DNA of 64,000 nucleotides from Pseudomonas kribbensis (GTDB lineage Bacteria; Pseudomonadota; Gammaproteobacteria; Pseudomonadales; Pseudomonadaceae): NCBI RefSeq assembly GCF_003352185.1, contig NZ_CP029608.1, positions 1,054,001 to 1,118,000 of the forward strand, read 5' to 3'. Shown piece by piece: positions 27,574 to 36,387 of this stretch (position 1 is its first letter; each line of letters starts with the position of its first letter). The notes under the pieces were generated by a model. It saw only the letters and a program-made list of their open reading frames with translations, ran no database searches and was not told where the DNA came from. The position numbers and the translations under genes were made by a program.

Positions 27574-29648
27574 TGTTCGAAACTCCTCATGTCCTTTTCG
27601 TACTCTCTCTGATCCTGCGCATTCATCGCATTGATTGCCTGCTCGGTATATAGGAGTGTTAATTCACTGCCGAGTTTGTAGTCTTCAAGGGCCGCTGTAT
27701 GAGCGTTGTTCCATATCGGGGACTCATCCGATGGCGATGTATTGTCGCTATAGCCGAAAGCCCTATACCGCTCCAGCTCTCTCATTTCATGAGTGTAGTA
27801 GCGCAAATCCGTGTCTGAGTGCGCCCGGTGTCCGCTGAGAATGTCTTCCAGGCGTTGAATCATAATGTCGTTGGCGTCCGATTGATTGAGCCTTGCGATG
27901 TGTAGCTTTACCGCGTCAATCCCCTCTCGGGTGATGATGGCCGATCTCCAATCCAGATTAAGTATCGGCCCGCCAGCCTGCTCCGGATTGAATTTGCGGC
28001 CACTGTATTTGCCTTTGACTGAGGCCCCCTCATAAGGACTGCTGAAAACCACATAAAGCGGTTCAATCCCCGAATCAGCCGGAAACACGATGATGAATCG
28101 ATCCCAGCCTTCCACCAGTATCGGATTCAAATCCAGCCGTCCTTCAACCGGCACGATGGACACCCCGGAATAAGCGGAAGAATCGGTATCCACTATTGGC
28201 GAGGCGGTCGATGCGTCACCCGGCGAAATAGCGGGTGTCCAGGTCAAGTAGTCGGTGGGCGAGTCCGATAGCGCGACCTTGTATACGTTGTTGAGCAGAT
28301 CGTAGGCGGCATTCAGGACCAGCACACTTGAGCGAATATGGAAGTCATCGCTCGTAGCGACGAACACTTGCATACCGGCACCGAGTCGCCTGAGGCCGAG
28401 TCCGGTGTGCATCTCCAGCGTACCCTGTCGATCGGCGATTTCGCGGAGCGTCTCTGCCGGCTCGGACGACAACTCTGTGAGAGGAACGCTCATGGTAAAA
28501 CGCTCGCCGTTGCCCAGATTTGAAGGCATCAACAGCGCCGCGAACCCCATCAGTACCGGACTGCCGAACAGCGCCGTGCCTGTCGCTGTCAGGGTCGCTG
28601 TTGCGGTACGTAATGCATTGAGTATTCCCGCCGAGGTAGCAGGGCTGAGGCTGACCGCAGTCGAAGCGAAAGAAACAGCCGGGCCGTTGCTGGCCATTGC
28701 TCCGGAGGCCGGAAAGACATGCTTCCTTTCCTCCTGTAACCGGGTCTGTTCCGCCGCAAGCGCCCGTGCCGCTGTTTCAGCGTTGGCTTGTGCCTCGGCC
28801 TGGGCGATCTTCAACGCAGCCACCCGTTCTTTCTCCCGAGCTTCAGCCTCAGCGTTCAGGCGCGCGGTCTCAGCCGCCAGTCGAGCCTGTTCGGCATCCC
28901 GACGTTGTTTCTCCGCCAATGCGGCCAGTCGAGCCTGTTCGCGTGCTCGTATTGCCTCCTGCTCCCGGCGTGCGGCTTCGGCAATATCTCGCTGGCGCTG
29001 TTGCTCCGCTGCAATTCGGGCATGTTCCGCAGCCTGCCGCTGCGCCTCTGCCGCGGCTGCCTGATCCTGTGCCTGCACGGTGGCCAGCCAGTTGAGCACA
29101 CCGACCTGTTGCTGGTTGAGAAGCGCCAATGTCTGGCCCAGCAGCCGGGCTTCGTGGGCGGCCCGCAACGATTCACTCCATAACGCCCGGCTCTTGACCC
29201 CCGCGCCGTGCGCCCGCCGAATGGCAGATGCCTGATCCAGATAATCCTTGAAGGTTTTCCCCAGCGGATCGCTGCCATAGAAGCGGTTGGCGATGGCGGT
29301 CTGCCTTTGAAACTCTGCGCCCTTGCGTTGAATCAGCGTGTTCCTGACGCCGACTTCGCGAGCCAATGCCGCTGCGGGTGGTAGAGGGTTCGTCGGGCCT
29401 TCCAGTCTGATGGCCGCCAGTTCCACTTCAATGGAATGTGGAATCGAGGCGGCTTTTGCGTTGAATTCCTGTTCAACGGCGACTTGCGTTTCATGCATCA
29501 ATTGACGCGTTTGCGAATTGGCACCGGCAGGGCCGAACGTGCCGCTGTAGGAATAACCCACATTGGTTTCTTTGAATGGCTCGTAATCATCCGGGGCGAA
29601 CTCCCGGATATGTAATGCGTCCAGCTCTAACGGTGGAGGTTTTGGCAT
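27570..29648 (-). CDS. S-type-pyocin-like bacteriocin
   Basis: The 692-residue protein is built like S-type pyocins and colicins. It has an N-terminal region (1-190) with no signal peptide, a long Ala/Arg/Glu-rich coiled coil (about 195-310) and a hydrophobic Ala/Thr/Ser-rich link (about 335-375). A pyocin-S translocation-type beta domain (about 380-545, ending in LYVVFSSPYEG) and a C-terminal domain (about 546-692) follow. The last domain contains GRKFNPEQAGGPI, RYYTHEMRELERY and WNNAHTAALEDY; it lacks the HNH pattern of pyocins S1/S2/AP41, and I cannot name it. AAGGA lies 7 bases before the ATG at 29648, better than the ATGs at 29654 or 29678. No LexA or P-box was found upstream. Confidence 0.8.
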   Translation of the reverse strand: MPKPPPLELDALHIREFAPDDYEPFKETNVGYSYSGTFGPAGANSQTRQLMHETQVAVEQEFNAKAASIPHSIEVELAAIRLEGPTNPLPPAAALAREVGVRNTLIQRKGAEFQRQTAIANRFYGSDPLGKTFKDYLDQASAIRRAHGAGVKSRALWSESLRAAHEARLLGQTLALLNQQQVGVLNWLATVQAQDQAAAAEAQRQAAEHARIAAEQQRQRDIAEAARREQEAIRAREQARLAALAEKQRRDAEQARLAAETARLNAEAEAREKERVAALKIAQAEAQANAETAARALAAEQTRLQEERKHVFPASGAMASNGPAVSFASTAVSLSPATSAGILNALRTATATLTATGTALFGSPVLMGFAALLMPSNLGNGERFTMSVPLTELSSEPAETLREIADRQGTLEMHTGLGLRRLGAGMQVFVATSDDFHIRSSVLVLNAAYDLLNNVYKVALSDSPTDYLTWTPAISPGDASTASPIVDTDSSAYSGVSIVPVEGRLDLNPILVEGWDRFIIVFPADSGIEPLYVVFSSPYEGASVKGKYSGRKFNPEQAGGPILNLDWRSAIITREGIDAVKLHIARLNQSDANDIMIQRLEDILSGHRAHSDTDLRYYTHEMRELERYRAFGYSDNTSPSDESPIWNNAHTAALEDYKLGSELTLLYTEQAINAMNAQDQREYEKDMRSFEQ

Positions 29649-29926
29649 ATTCATGTCCTTTTGAATGTGCGTTTTCATTCGCCCGAAAAATGCTCACGGG
29701 GGCGATGACATCCGTGTCACCGGCGAATGGTTGAGGTGTTTCAAGTTACCTCAGAGTGGAGGTGATCAAATCTGAGAAGCCCGTAAGTAACAGGGCGTTG
29801 TGTGGGAAGGGTTTTCGCGGGTTGTCGTTAATGCAGAAGGGATTCGTTCGGAACTCAAGGAAATGTCTGACGCGGTAATCGGAGGATCTTTGCAGAACCG
29901 CCATCCACACTTTTTTAAACGCCCAT

Positions 29927-29954
29927 AAAAAAGGCCGCTGCAAACGCAGCGGCC
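29927..29954 (-). terminator. Minus-strand terminator with no assigned gene upstream
   Basis: GGCCGCTGC (29933-29941) pairs with GCAGCGGCC (29946-29954) across a 4-base loop, and on the minus strand it is followed by six T. It implies a minus-strand transcript starting somewhere in 29955-30300. Confidence 0.8.
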
Positions 29955-29978
29955 AAGGTAAGACGTTGGATCAAGGAG

Positions 29979-30149
29979 CTACAAATCAACGTCAGTGAAC
30001 ACCTGGGCGATGGAGCGAAAAACGCTTCGGTCCATCAGAAATCGGATGCCGACGACTCGGTCGCGGACTTTTGCTTCGTGGCGGTCTGCCGTGAAAGCCC
30101 GTTCAGAATAAGCGCCTGAGGCCAAAGGAAAAATAGCGATTCCGGACAT
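29979..30149 (-). CDS. Possible small protein of 56 residues
   Basis: An ATG-started frame on the minus strand begins MSGIAIFPLASGAYSERAF and ends with FTDVDL and TAG, 25 bases before the minus-strand terminator. It is the only frame that fills the space between the terminator and the inverted repeat at 30151-30175. There is no Shine-Dalgarno sequence, because the inverted repeat occupies that position. I recognise no family. It could instead be part of a small RNA. The rest of the intergenic region (29649-29926 and 30176-30367) shows no gene apart from weak leader signals. Confidence 0.3.
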   Translation of the reverse strand: MSGIAIFPLASGAYSERAFTADRHEAKVRDRVVGIRFLMDRSVFRSIAQVFTDVDL

Positions 30150-30150
30150 G

Positions 30151-30175
30151 CACTGTTACGGGGCATGTAACAGTG
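30151..30175. repeat. Perfect 9-bp inverted repeat upstream of the small ORF
   Basis: CACTGTTAC (30151-30159) and GTAACAGTG (30167-30175) form perfect arms separated by 7 bases. It lies between the possible small gene and the DUF1302 gene and looks like an operator for a dimeric regulator. Confidence 0.6.
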
Positions 30176-30367
30176 GGGTGCTCCGAGGTGGGGATCATCC
30201 GTTGCGTTGATCATGGGTTATCCAGCCGGTTCATGTCCTGCGGAAAGCCCCGTCCCAGGTAGGGATTCATCCTTTCGAGCGACAGCGCGAATACCTCCTT
30301 GGTGCGCTTATCGTCCCCGTGTGGCGGCAGTAGGGTGGGGCCTTCTGTCACTCACCGGGGAAGACGC

Positions 30368-32161
30368 ATGACAAAAACAACAATGCGCGCCATCTTCAAA
30401 CCGCAGGCGCTGGCCGCTGCGGTGGCCTTGGGTTGTTGGGCCCAGGCCCATGCCGTGGATTTCAACATCGGTGAAATCGAAGGCACGTTCGACTCGTCGC
30501 TGTCGGTCGGCGCGAGCTGGGGCATGCGCGATGCGGACAAGTCGCTGGTCGGCACGGTCAATGGCGGTACGGGTCAATCCTCGACCGGTGATGACGGGCG
30601 TTTGAACTTCAAGAAGGGCGAGACGTTTTCCAAGATCTTCAAGGGCATCCACGACCTTGAATTGAAGTACGGCGACACCGGTGTGTTCGTGCGTGGCAAG
30701 TACTGGTACGACTTCGAACTCAAGGATGAAGACCGCGAGTTCAAGCCGATCAGCGACAAGGGCCGCAAGGAAGGCGCCAAGTCTTCCGGCGGGCAGATTC
30801 TCGATGCGTTCGTCTATCACAACTACTCCATCGCCGATCTGCCGGGCACCGTGCGCGCCGGCAAGCAGGTGGTGAGCTGGGGTGAAAGTACCTTCATCGG
30901 CAACTCGATCAACAGCATCAACCCGATCGACGTCTCGGCGTTCCGTCGGCCCGGCGCGGAGATCAAGGAAGGCCTGATTCCGGTGAACATGCTGTTCGGC
31001 TCCCAGAGCCTGACGGACAAACTGTCGGTTGAGGGTTTCTATCAACTGGAATGGGACCAGACCGTTCTCGACAACTGCGGCACCTTCTTCGGTGTCGACG
31101 TGGCGGCGGACGGTTGCAACAACGGTTACACCGTCGGCAGCCCGGCGATTGCTCCTTTGGCGCCGTTGGCCGCTGCCTTCGGGCAACCCATTCAGGTCAC
31201 TCGCGAAGGCGTGGTCGTGCCCCGTGGCGGCGATCGGGATGCGCGGGATTCCGGGCAGTGGGGGACGGCGTTGCGCTGGCTCGGCGACGATACCGAATAT
31301 GGCCTGTACTTCATGAATTACCACAGCCGCACACCCACGGTCGGCACCACCACGGCCGGGCTGTCGACCCTGTCGGCACTGCCGGGGATGGTCAGCACCG
31401 CCAACCGCCTTGCACCCGGGAGCGGGTCCGGGCTGGCGCAAAGCGTGATGCTCGGGCGCGGTCAGTACTATCTCGAATACCCGGAAGACATCCGTCTGTA
31501 TGGCGCAAGCTTCGCCACCACACTGCCCACCGGCACCGCGTGGACCGGTGAGCTCAGCTACCGGCCGAATGCACCGGTACAGGTCAACACCAACGACTTG
31601 ACGCTGGCACTGCTCAATCCGATTGCCGGCGGTACGGCATCGCCGCTGACCACGTCGCCCGGCGCCGATAACAAAGGCTACCGGCGCAAGGAAGTGACGC
31701 AGCTGCAGAGCACCCTCACGCACTTTTTCGATCAGGTGCTGGGTGCCGAACGCCTGACCGTGGTCGGCGAGGCGGCGGTGGTGCGGGTCGGCGGACTGGA
31801 GTCGCGCAGCAAGCTGCGTTATGGCCGTGACTCGGTGTACGGCCAGTACGGTTTCGGCGGTGACACCGGCGGCTTCGTTACCTCGACCTCCTGGGGTTAC
31901 CGCGCCCGGGCCATCCTCGATTACGCCAACGTGATCGGCGGGATCAACCTCAAGCCCAACCTGTCCTGGTCCCACGACGTTTCCGGTTACGGCCCCAACG
32001 GGTTGTTCAACGAGGGTGCCAAGGCCATCAGCGTCGGCGTCGATGCCGACTACCGCAACACCTACACCGCCAGCCTCAGTTACACCGATTTTTTTGGCGG
32101 CGATTACAACGTCCTCACTGACCGTGACTTCGTGGCCCTGAGCTTCGGCGTGAACTTCTGA
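30368..32161 (+). CDS. DUF1302 family outer-membrane protein
   Basis: The 597-residue protein begins with a signal peptide (about 1-30, cleaved after AQAHA) and continues as an aromatic, Gly/Asp-rich beta-barrel-like sequence ending in the outer-membrane terminal phenylalanine VALSFGVNF. DUF1302 proteins are predicted porin-like barrels, commonly encoded with a DUF1329 protein and linked to uptake or export of hydrophobic compounds. GGGGAAG precedes the ATG at 30368; the ORF opening at 30299 lies in the leader. It is followed by the DUF1329 gene after 23 bases. Confidence 0.88.
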   Translation: MTKTTMRAIFKPQALAAAVALGCWAQAHAVDFNIGEIEGTFDSSLSVGASWGMRDADKSLVGTVNGGTGQSSTGDDGRLNFKKGETFSKIFKGIHDLELKYGDTGVFVRGKYWYDFELKDEDREFKPISDKGRKEGAKSSGGQILDAFVYHNYSIADLPGTVRAGKQVVSWGESTFIGNSINSINPIDVSAFRRPGAEIKEGLIPVNMLFGSQSLTDKLSVEGFYQLEWDQTVLDNCGTFFGVDVAADGCNNGYTVGSPAIAPLAPLAAAFGQPIQVTREGVVVPRGGDRDARDSGQWGTALRWLGDDTEYGLYFMNYHSRTPTVGTTTAGLSTLSALPGMVSTANRLAPGSGSGLAQSVMLGRGQYYLEYPEDIRLYGASFATTLPTGTAWTGELSYRPNAPVQVNTNDLTLALLNPIAGGTASPLTTSPGADNKGYRRKEVTQLQSTLTHFFDQVLGAERLTVVGEAAVVRVGGLESRSKLRYGRDSVYGQYGFGGDTGGFVTSTSWGYRARAILDYANVIGGINLKPNLSWSHDVSGYGPNGLFNEGAKAISVGVDADYRNTYTASLSYTDFFGGDYNVLTDRDFVALSFGVNF

Positions 32162-32184
32162 TCTGCCCGAGAAGGATGAAATCC

Positions 32185-33552
32185 ATGCGCAAGATGATTC
32201 TGCAATGCGGTGTCTTGGCCCTGAGCCTGTTGGCTGTCAACGTGATCGCGGCGGTGTCGCCGCAAGAGGCCGACAAGCTCGGCACCAGCCTGACGCCGCT
32301 CGGCGCCGAGAAGGCCGGTAACGCCGACGGTTCGATTCCGGCCTGGACCGGCGGCATTCCAAAAAACGCCGGGGCGGTGGACAGCAAGGGCTTTCTTGCC
32401 GACCCGTTCGCCAATGAAAAGCCGCTGTTCACCATCACCGCCGCCAACGTCGACCAGTACAAGGCCAAACTCTCCGAGGGGCAGGTGGCGATGTTCAAGC
32501 GCTACCCGGAAACCTACAAGATTCCGGTCTACCCGACCCACCGCACCGTCGCCGTGCCACCGGAAATCTACGAGTCGGCCAAGCGCAGTGCGCTGAACGT
32601 GACCACGATCAACGACGGCAACGGCCTGGCCAATTTCACCGGTAATCGCTACTACGCCTTCCCGATTCCGAAGAACGGCGTCGAGGTGTTGTGGAACCAC
32701 ATCACCCGTTATCACGGCGGCAATCTGCGGCGGATCATCACCCAGGTGACACCGCAGACCAATGGCAGCTACACGCCGATCCGCTTCGAGGAAGAGATTG
32801 CCGTGCCGCAGTTGATGAAGGATCTGGACCCGCAGCAGGCGGCCAACGTACTGACCTTCTTCAAGCAATCGGTGACCGCACCCGCACGCCTGGCCGGCAA
32901 CGTGCTGCTGGTGCACGAAACCCTCGACCAGGTGAAGGAGCCGCGTCTGGCCTGGATCTACAACGCCGGCCAGCGCCGGGTTCGCCGCGCGCCGCAAGTC
33001 GCCTACGACGGCCCGGGTACCGCCGCCGATGGCCTGCGGACCTCGGACAACTTCGACATGTTCTCCGGCGCCCCGGATCGTTACGACTGGAAGCTGGTCG
33101 GCAAGAAGGAAATGTACATTCCGTACAACAGCTACAAACTCGATTCGCCGAAGCTCAAGTACGACGACATCGTCAAGGCCGGGCACATCAATCAGGACCT
33201 GACCCGTTATGAATTGCATCGCGTCTGGGAAGTGATCGGTACGGTCAAACCGAGCGAGCGGCACATCTACGCCAAGCGCCACATGTACATCGACGAGGAC
33301 AGCTGGCAGGTGGCATTGGTCGATCACTATGACGGTCGCGGGCAGCTGTGGCGGGTCGCCGAAGGGCATGCCCAGTACTACTACGATCACCAGGCCCAGG
33401 CCTACACGCTGGAAGCGCTCTACGACATCATCGCCGGTCGCTACATCGCCCTCGGGATGAAGAACGAAGAGAAGCACAGTTTCGAATTCGGCTTTGAAGC
33501 CAAGGTCGCCGACTTCACCCCTTCAGCCTTGCGTGCCGAGGGTGTCCGGTAA
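32185..33552 (+). CDS. DUF1329 family periplasmic lipoprotein-like protein
   Basis: The 455-residue exported protein has a hydrophobic N-terminal signal (about 5-22, ending NVIAA) and the mature start VSPQEADKLGTSLTPLGAEKAGNADGSIPAW typical of DUF1329. The fold is thought to resemble LolA/LolB-type lipid carriers, so it may move a hydrophobic cargo between membranes in partnership with the DUF1302 barrel. AGAAGGA is placed for the ATG at 32185 rather than 32176. A terminator follows. Confidence 0.87.
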   Translation: MRKMILQCGVLALSLLAVNVIAAVSPQEADKLGTSLTPLGAEKAGNADGSIPAWTGGIPKNAGAVDSKGFLADPFANEKPLFTITAANVDQYKAKLSEGQVAMFKRYPETYKIPVYPTHRTVAVPPEIYESAKRSALNVTTINDGNGLANFTGNRYYAFPIPKNGVEVLWNHITRYHGGNLRRIITQVTPQTNGSYTPIRFEEEIAVPQLMKDLDPQQAANVLTFFKQSVTAPARLAGNVLLVHETLDQVKEPRLAWIYNAGQRRVRRAPQVAYDGPGTAADGLRTSDNFDMFSGAPDRYDWKLVGKKEMYIPYNSYKLDSPKLKYDDIVKAGHINQDLTRYELHRVWEVIGTVKPSERHIYAKRHMYIDEDSWQVALVDHYDGRGQLWRVAEGHAQYYYDHQAQAYTLEALYDIIAGRYIALGMKNEEKHSFEFGFEAKVADFTPSALRAEGVR

Positions 33553-33574
33553 GGGATCGATACACTCGTGGGAC

Positions 33575-33603
33575 AAAAGGCGACCGGGCGGTCGCCTTTT
33601 TTA
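33575..33603 (+). terminator. Rho-independent terminator after DUF1329
   Basis: AAAAGGCGACC (33575-33585) pairs perfectly with GGTCGCCTTTT (33590-33600), followed by more T. Confidence 0.9.
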
Positions 33604-33690
33604 TGGGCCGCAATCAGCGACCTGAATACTCATCAACAAGCGTCGGGGAGAGGGCTAGGGTGAACGAATAACGATAAAAAGGCGCCCCCG

Positions 33691-36237
33691 ATGACCGCCA
33701 TGACACCCTGTCTGGACCGACCGGAATTTCTCCCGAGACTGTCTCCCCATCATCTGCCACGCCCGCGTCTTTGCGAGGCACTGTTCGATTCGGCGGCCCG
33801 GGTCAAACTGATCTGCGCGCCGGCCGGCAGCGGTAAAACCGCACTGCTCACCGAGTGCCTGCTGCAGGCTCCCGTCAATTGCACCGTCTGCTGGTTGCCG
33901 CTGGCAGGGGCGTCCTTGAGTGTCGGTGAATTTTGCGAACGGCTTGCGCGTGCGATGGGACTGACGGCCTCGGACGAGGCTTCGCTGCTTTATGAACTGG
34001 CGCGACGGTCCTCAGCAACCTGGGTGGTGATCGACGATTACTGCCGGAGTCCGGAACCTGCGCTGGATGCACTGCTCGACCGAATGCTGGCGATCAGCAG
34101 TCCGGCCATGACATGGTGGATCGGTACGCGGCGGCGTCCACCCTGTAACTGGCCGCGTCTGCTGCTCGATGATGCCTTGTACGAATGTGAAGGTGCGACG
34201 CTGGCGCTGACCCGGGAAGAAATCGCCCAAGTGTTGCGTCACTTGCCGCCGGCCCAGGCCGACAGCGTGGCTGCTCGTATTCATCTGCGCAGCGGTGGCT
34301 GGTGCGCCGGAGTGCGGATGCTGATGATGCAAAAATGCGACTGGTCGCAAAAGACCTTGCCGCAGCAACGCATGGACACCTTGCTCGACTACCTGCAACA
34401 CGAACTGTTCAGCGGCCTGAGCCCGGAACTGGCTGAAGCCTGGCGGGTGCTGGCGCATTTGCCGCGCTTCAATGCCGGCCTGTGCGATCACCTGTTCGGT
34501 GCCGGGGACGGGGCGCAATGGATGCGCAGTCTGCAAACCCTCGGGTGTTTCATCGAACCCTGGCATGGATCTCCGGACTGGTTGCAGGTATGTGCTCCAC
34601 TGTCGCGCCTGATGCGTGACGAACCGTGGCCTGCCGGGCGTTCCTGGCATCGCCGGGCCTGTCAGTGGTTTGCCGCCGGACAACATTGGAAATGTGCTTT
34701 CGAGCAGGCATTGCTGGCTGAAGAGTACGAGGTCGCAGTGAGCCTGTTACAGCATTTCAGTTTCGAGCATTTGTTCGAGGAACAGACGGTCGTGCTGTTA
34801 CTGCGTCTTTATGAGCAACGCGGCGAGGAACTGCTGTTGGGTTCGGCGCAACTGGTCGGGTTGATTGCGGCTGCGTTGCTGTTCGCCGGGCGCTTTGCCC
34901 AAGCGGCGGATTGCATCGGGCAACTGTCGCGTTTTTTGCCGCCGCCGTCGGCTGCCCAGCAACGGCAACTGATCGCCCGCTGGCAGGCTCAGCAAGGCTG
35001 GCTGTTGCATCTGCAAGGACGGATGGACGAGGCGCGTGAGCACTTTGAGCAAGCCTTGATCGATCTGTCGCCCAAGGCCTGGACGGCGCGTCTGCTGTGT
35101 CTCTCGGGACGTACACAGCAGGCGTTGCTGTGTGGCGATCTGGAGCTGGCGCATTCGATCAATCGTGAAGCCCTTTGCCTGGCTCGGGCTGAAGGTTCAT
35201 TGCTGTTCGAGGCGTTGCTGGAACTTGATCACGCCCAGTTGCTGGAGCAACGAGGGGCGTCTGCCCGAGCCGAAGAACTGCTGGCCGGCCTTTGCGAAAT
35301 GCTCGGCTCGTCCGTCGAGCGACCGACGCCGCTGCTGGGGCGCATTGCCCTGCGTCGAGGGCGACTGGCGCTGAGCATGGGGCAACCGGAACGGGCGGCC
35401 GAGCACTTTCAGCAGGGACTCGACGACTGTCTGCGCAGCTTTGACAAACGAGTGCTTTACGGCTTTCTCGGCCAAGCGCAACTGGCCGCCGATCAGGGCG
35501 ATTACCCACAGGCTTTCATGCGCCTGCGTGATGCCGAACGGTTAATGCAGCAGCGACAGATTCCGGACACGGTTTATCGCGGCGTCCTGTTGCAGGTCAG
35601 CAGCGAATTATGGCTGCAGCAAGGGCGGCCCGAACTGGCTCACGAGGCATTGAGCCGGGTGCTCAGACATTATCGTGGCTCACGTGCACGGCAGGCACCG
35701 CCGGCGACGCTTGAGCTGATTCCACGCATCGAGTGTTTGCTGATTCTGGCCGAGACCCGGTTGCATCAGGCGCATCAGCCAATGGTGCGTTTGCAATGTT
35801 TGATCGAGCTGGCTCACGCCAGCCGGATGATTGCGCTTGAAGCCGAGCTGTTACTGGCAATGAGCGAGGTGGCTTCGTTGCTCGGAAACCTGGAATCTTC
35901 CCGGCAATATTTTGAAAGAGGCCGGGCATTGGCCAGTCATTTCAGCTTGCCGCGATTGTTGATGAAGTTTGCGGAACGAGCACCGGGACTTTGGCCCGAT
36001 TCGACACCCGACAGGAAACTTGCGGCTCACTGTGATGATGAAAGCTCACTGAGCCTGCGAGAGTCGCAGGTTCTGGAGTTGATTGCATCGGGAAGTTCCA
36101 ATCGGCAAATTGCCGACAAATTGTTCATCTCGTTGCACACGGTAAAGACTCATGTCAGGCGAATCCACGTAAAGCTGGGTGTTGAGCGCCGTACGCATGC
36201 CGTGGCGCGGGCAAGAGTATTGGGTTTGTGTCGTTGA
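33691..36237 (+). CDS. Large MalT-like LuxR-family (LAL) transcriptional regulator
   Basis: The 848-residue regulator has an N-terminal NTPase (Walker A CAPAGSGKT, about 42-50; VVIDDY for Walker B), a long helical TPR-like middle (about 330-770) for effector or protein sensing, and a C-terminal LuxR helix-turn-helix (about 785-848; LSLRESQVLELIASG, SNRQIADKLFISLHTVKTHV). MalT-type proteins oligomerise on ATP and an inducer. The upstream DUF1302-DUF1329 pair and the toxin-like gene starting within about 150 bases downstream are the natural candidate targets. AAAAGG precedes the ATG. Confidence 0.9.
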   Translation: MTAMTPCLDRPEFLPRLSPHHLPRPRLCEALFDSAARVKLICAPAGSGKTALLTECLLQAPVNCTVCWLPLAGASLSVGEFCERLARAMGLTASDEASLLYELARRSSATWVVIDDYCRSPEPALDALLDRMLAISSPAMTWWIGTRRRPPCNWPRLLLDDALYECEGATLALTREEIAQVLRHLPPAQADSVAARIHLRSGGWCAGVRMLMMQKCDWSQKTLPQQRMDTLLDYLQHELFSGLSPELAEAWRVLAHLPRFNAGLCDHLFGAGDGAQWMRSLQTLGCFIEPWHGSPDWLQVCAPLSRLMRDEPWPAGRSWHRRACQWFAAGQHWKCAFEQALLAEEYEVAVSLLQHFSFEHLFEEQTVVLLLRLYEQRGEELLLGSAQLVGLIAAALLFAGRFAQAADCIGQLSRFLPPPSAAQQRQLIARWQAQQGWLLHLQGRMDEAREHFEQALIDLSPKAWTARLLCLSGRTQQALLCGDLELAHSINREALCLARAEGSLLFEALLELDHAQLLEQRGASARAEELLAGLCEMLGSSVERPTPLLGRIALRRGRLALSMGQPERAAEHFQQGLDDCLRSFDKRVLYGFLGQAQLAADQGDYPQAFMRLRDAERLMQQRQIPDTVYRGVLLQVSSELWLQQGRPELAHEALSRVLRHYRGSRARQAPPATLELIPRIECLLILAETRLHQAHQPMVRLQCLIELAHASRMIALEAELLLAMSEVASLLGNLESSRQYFERGRALASHFSLPRLLMKFAERAPGLWPDSTPDRKLAAHCDDESSLSLRESQVLELIASGSSNRQIADKLFISLHTVKTHVRRIHVKLGVERRTHAVARARVLGLCR

Positions 36238-36387
36238 GGATTGTCGGTTTTCGGCTCATCGGAAATATATGGGAAAGGCTACAAATGCCTTGTGGTGGTT
36301 GTCGGCTGTCCTGATTTTTTTGCTTTGGATAGCTTTTGGAAAGAACAGGCGAGGCCTGGGTTTCCATCAACTGCCAAGGTGAATGAA

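Noticed and set aside
27316..29648. Prophage or tailocin region around the bacteriocin
   Set aside because: No tail, lysis, integrase or capsid genes are adjacent; only the toxin and immunity genes are present.
29746..29943. 65-codon minus-strand frame upstream of the bacteriocin
   Set aside because: It begins inside the terminator hairpin at 29927-29954, has no ribosome binding site and no recognisable sequence.
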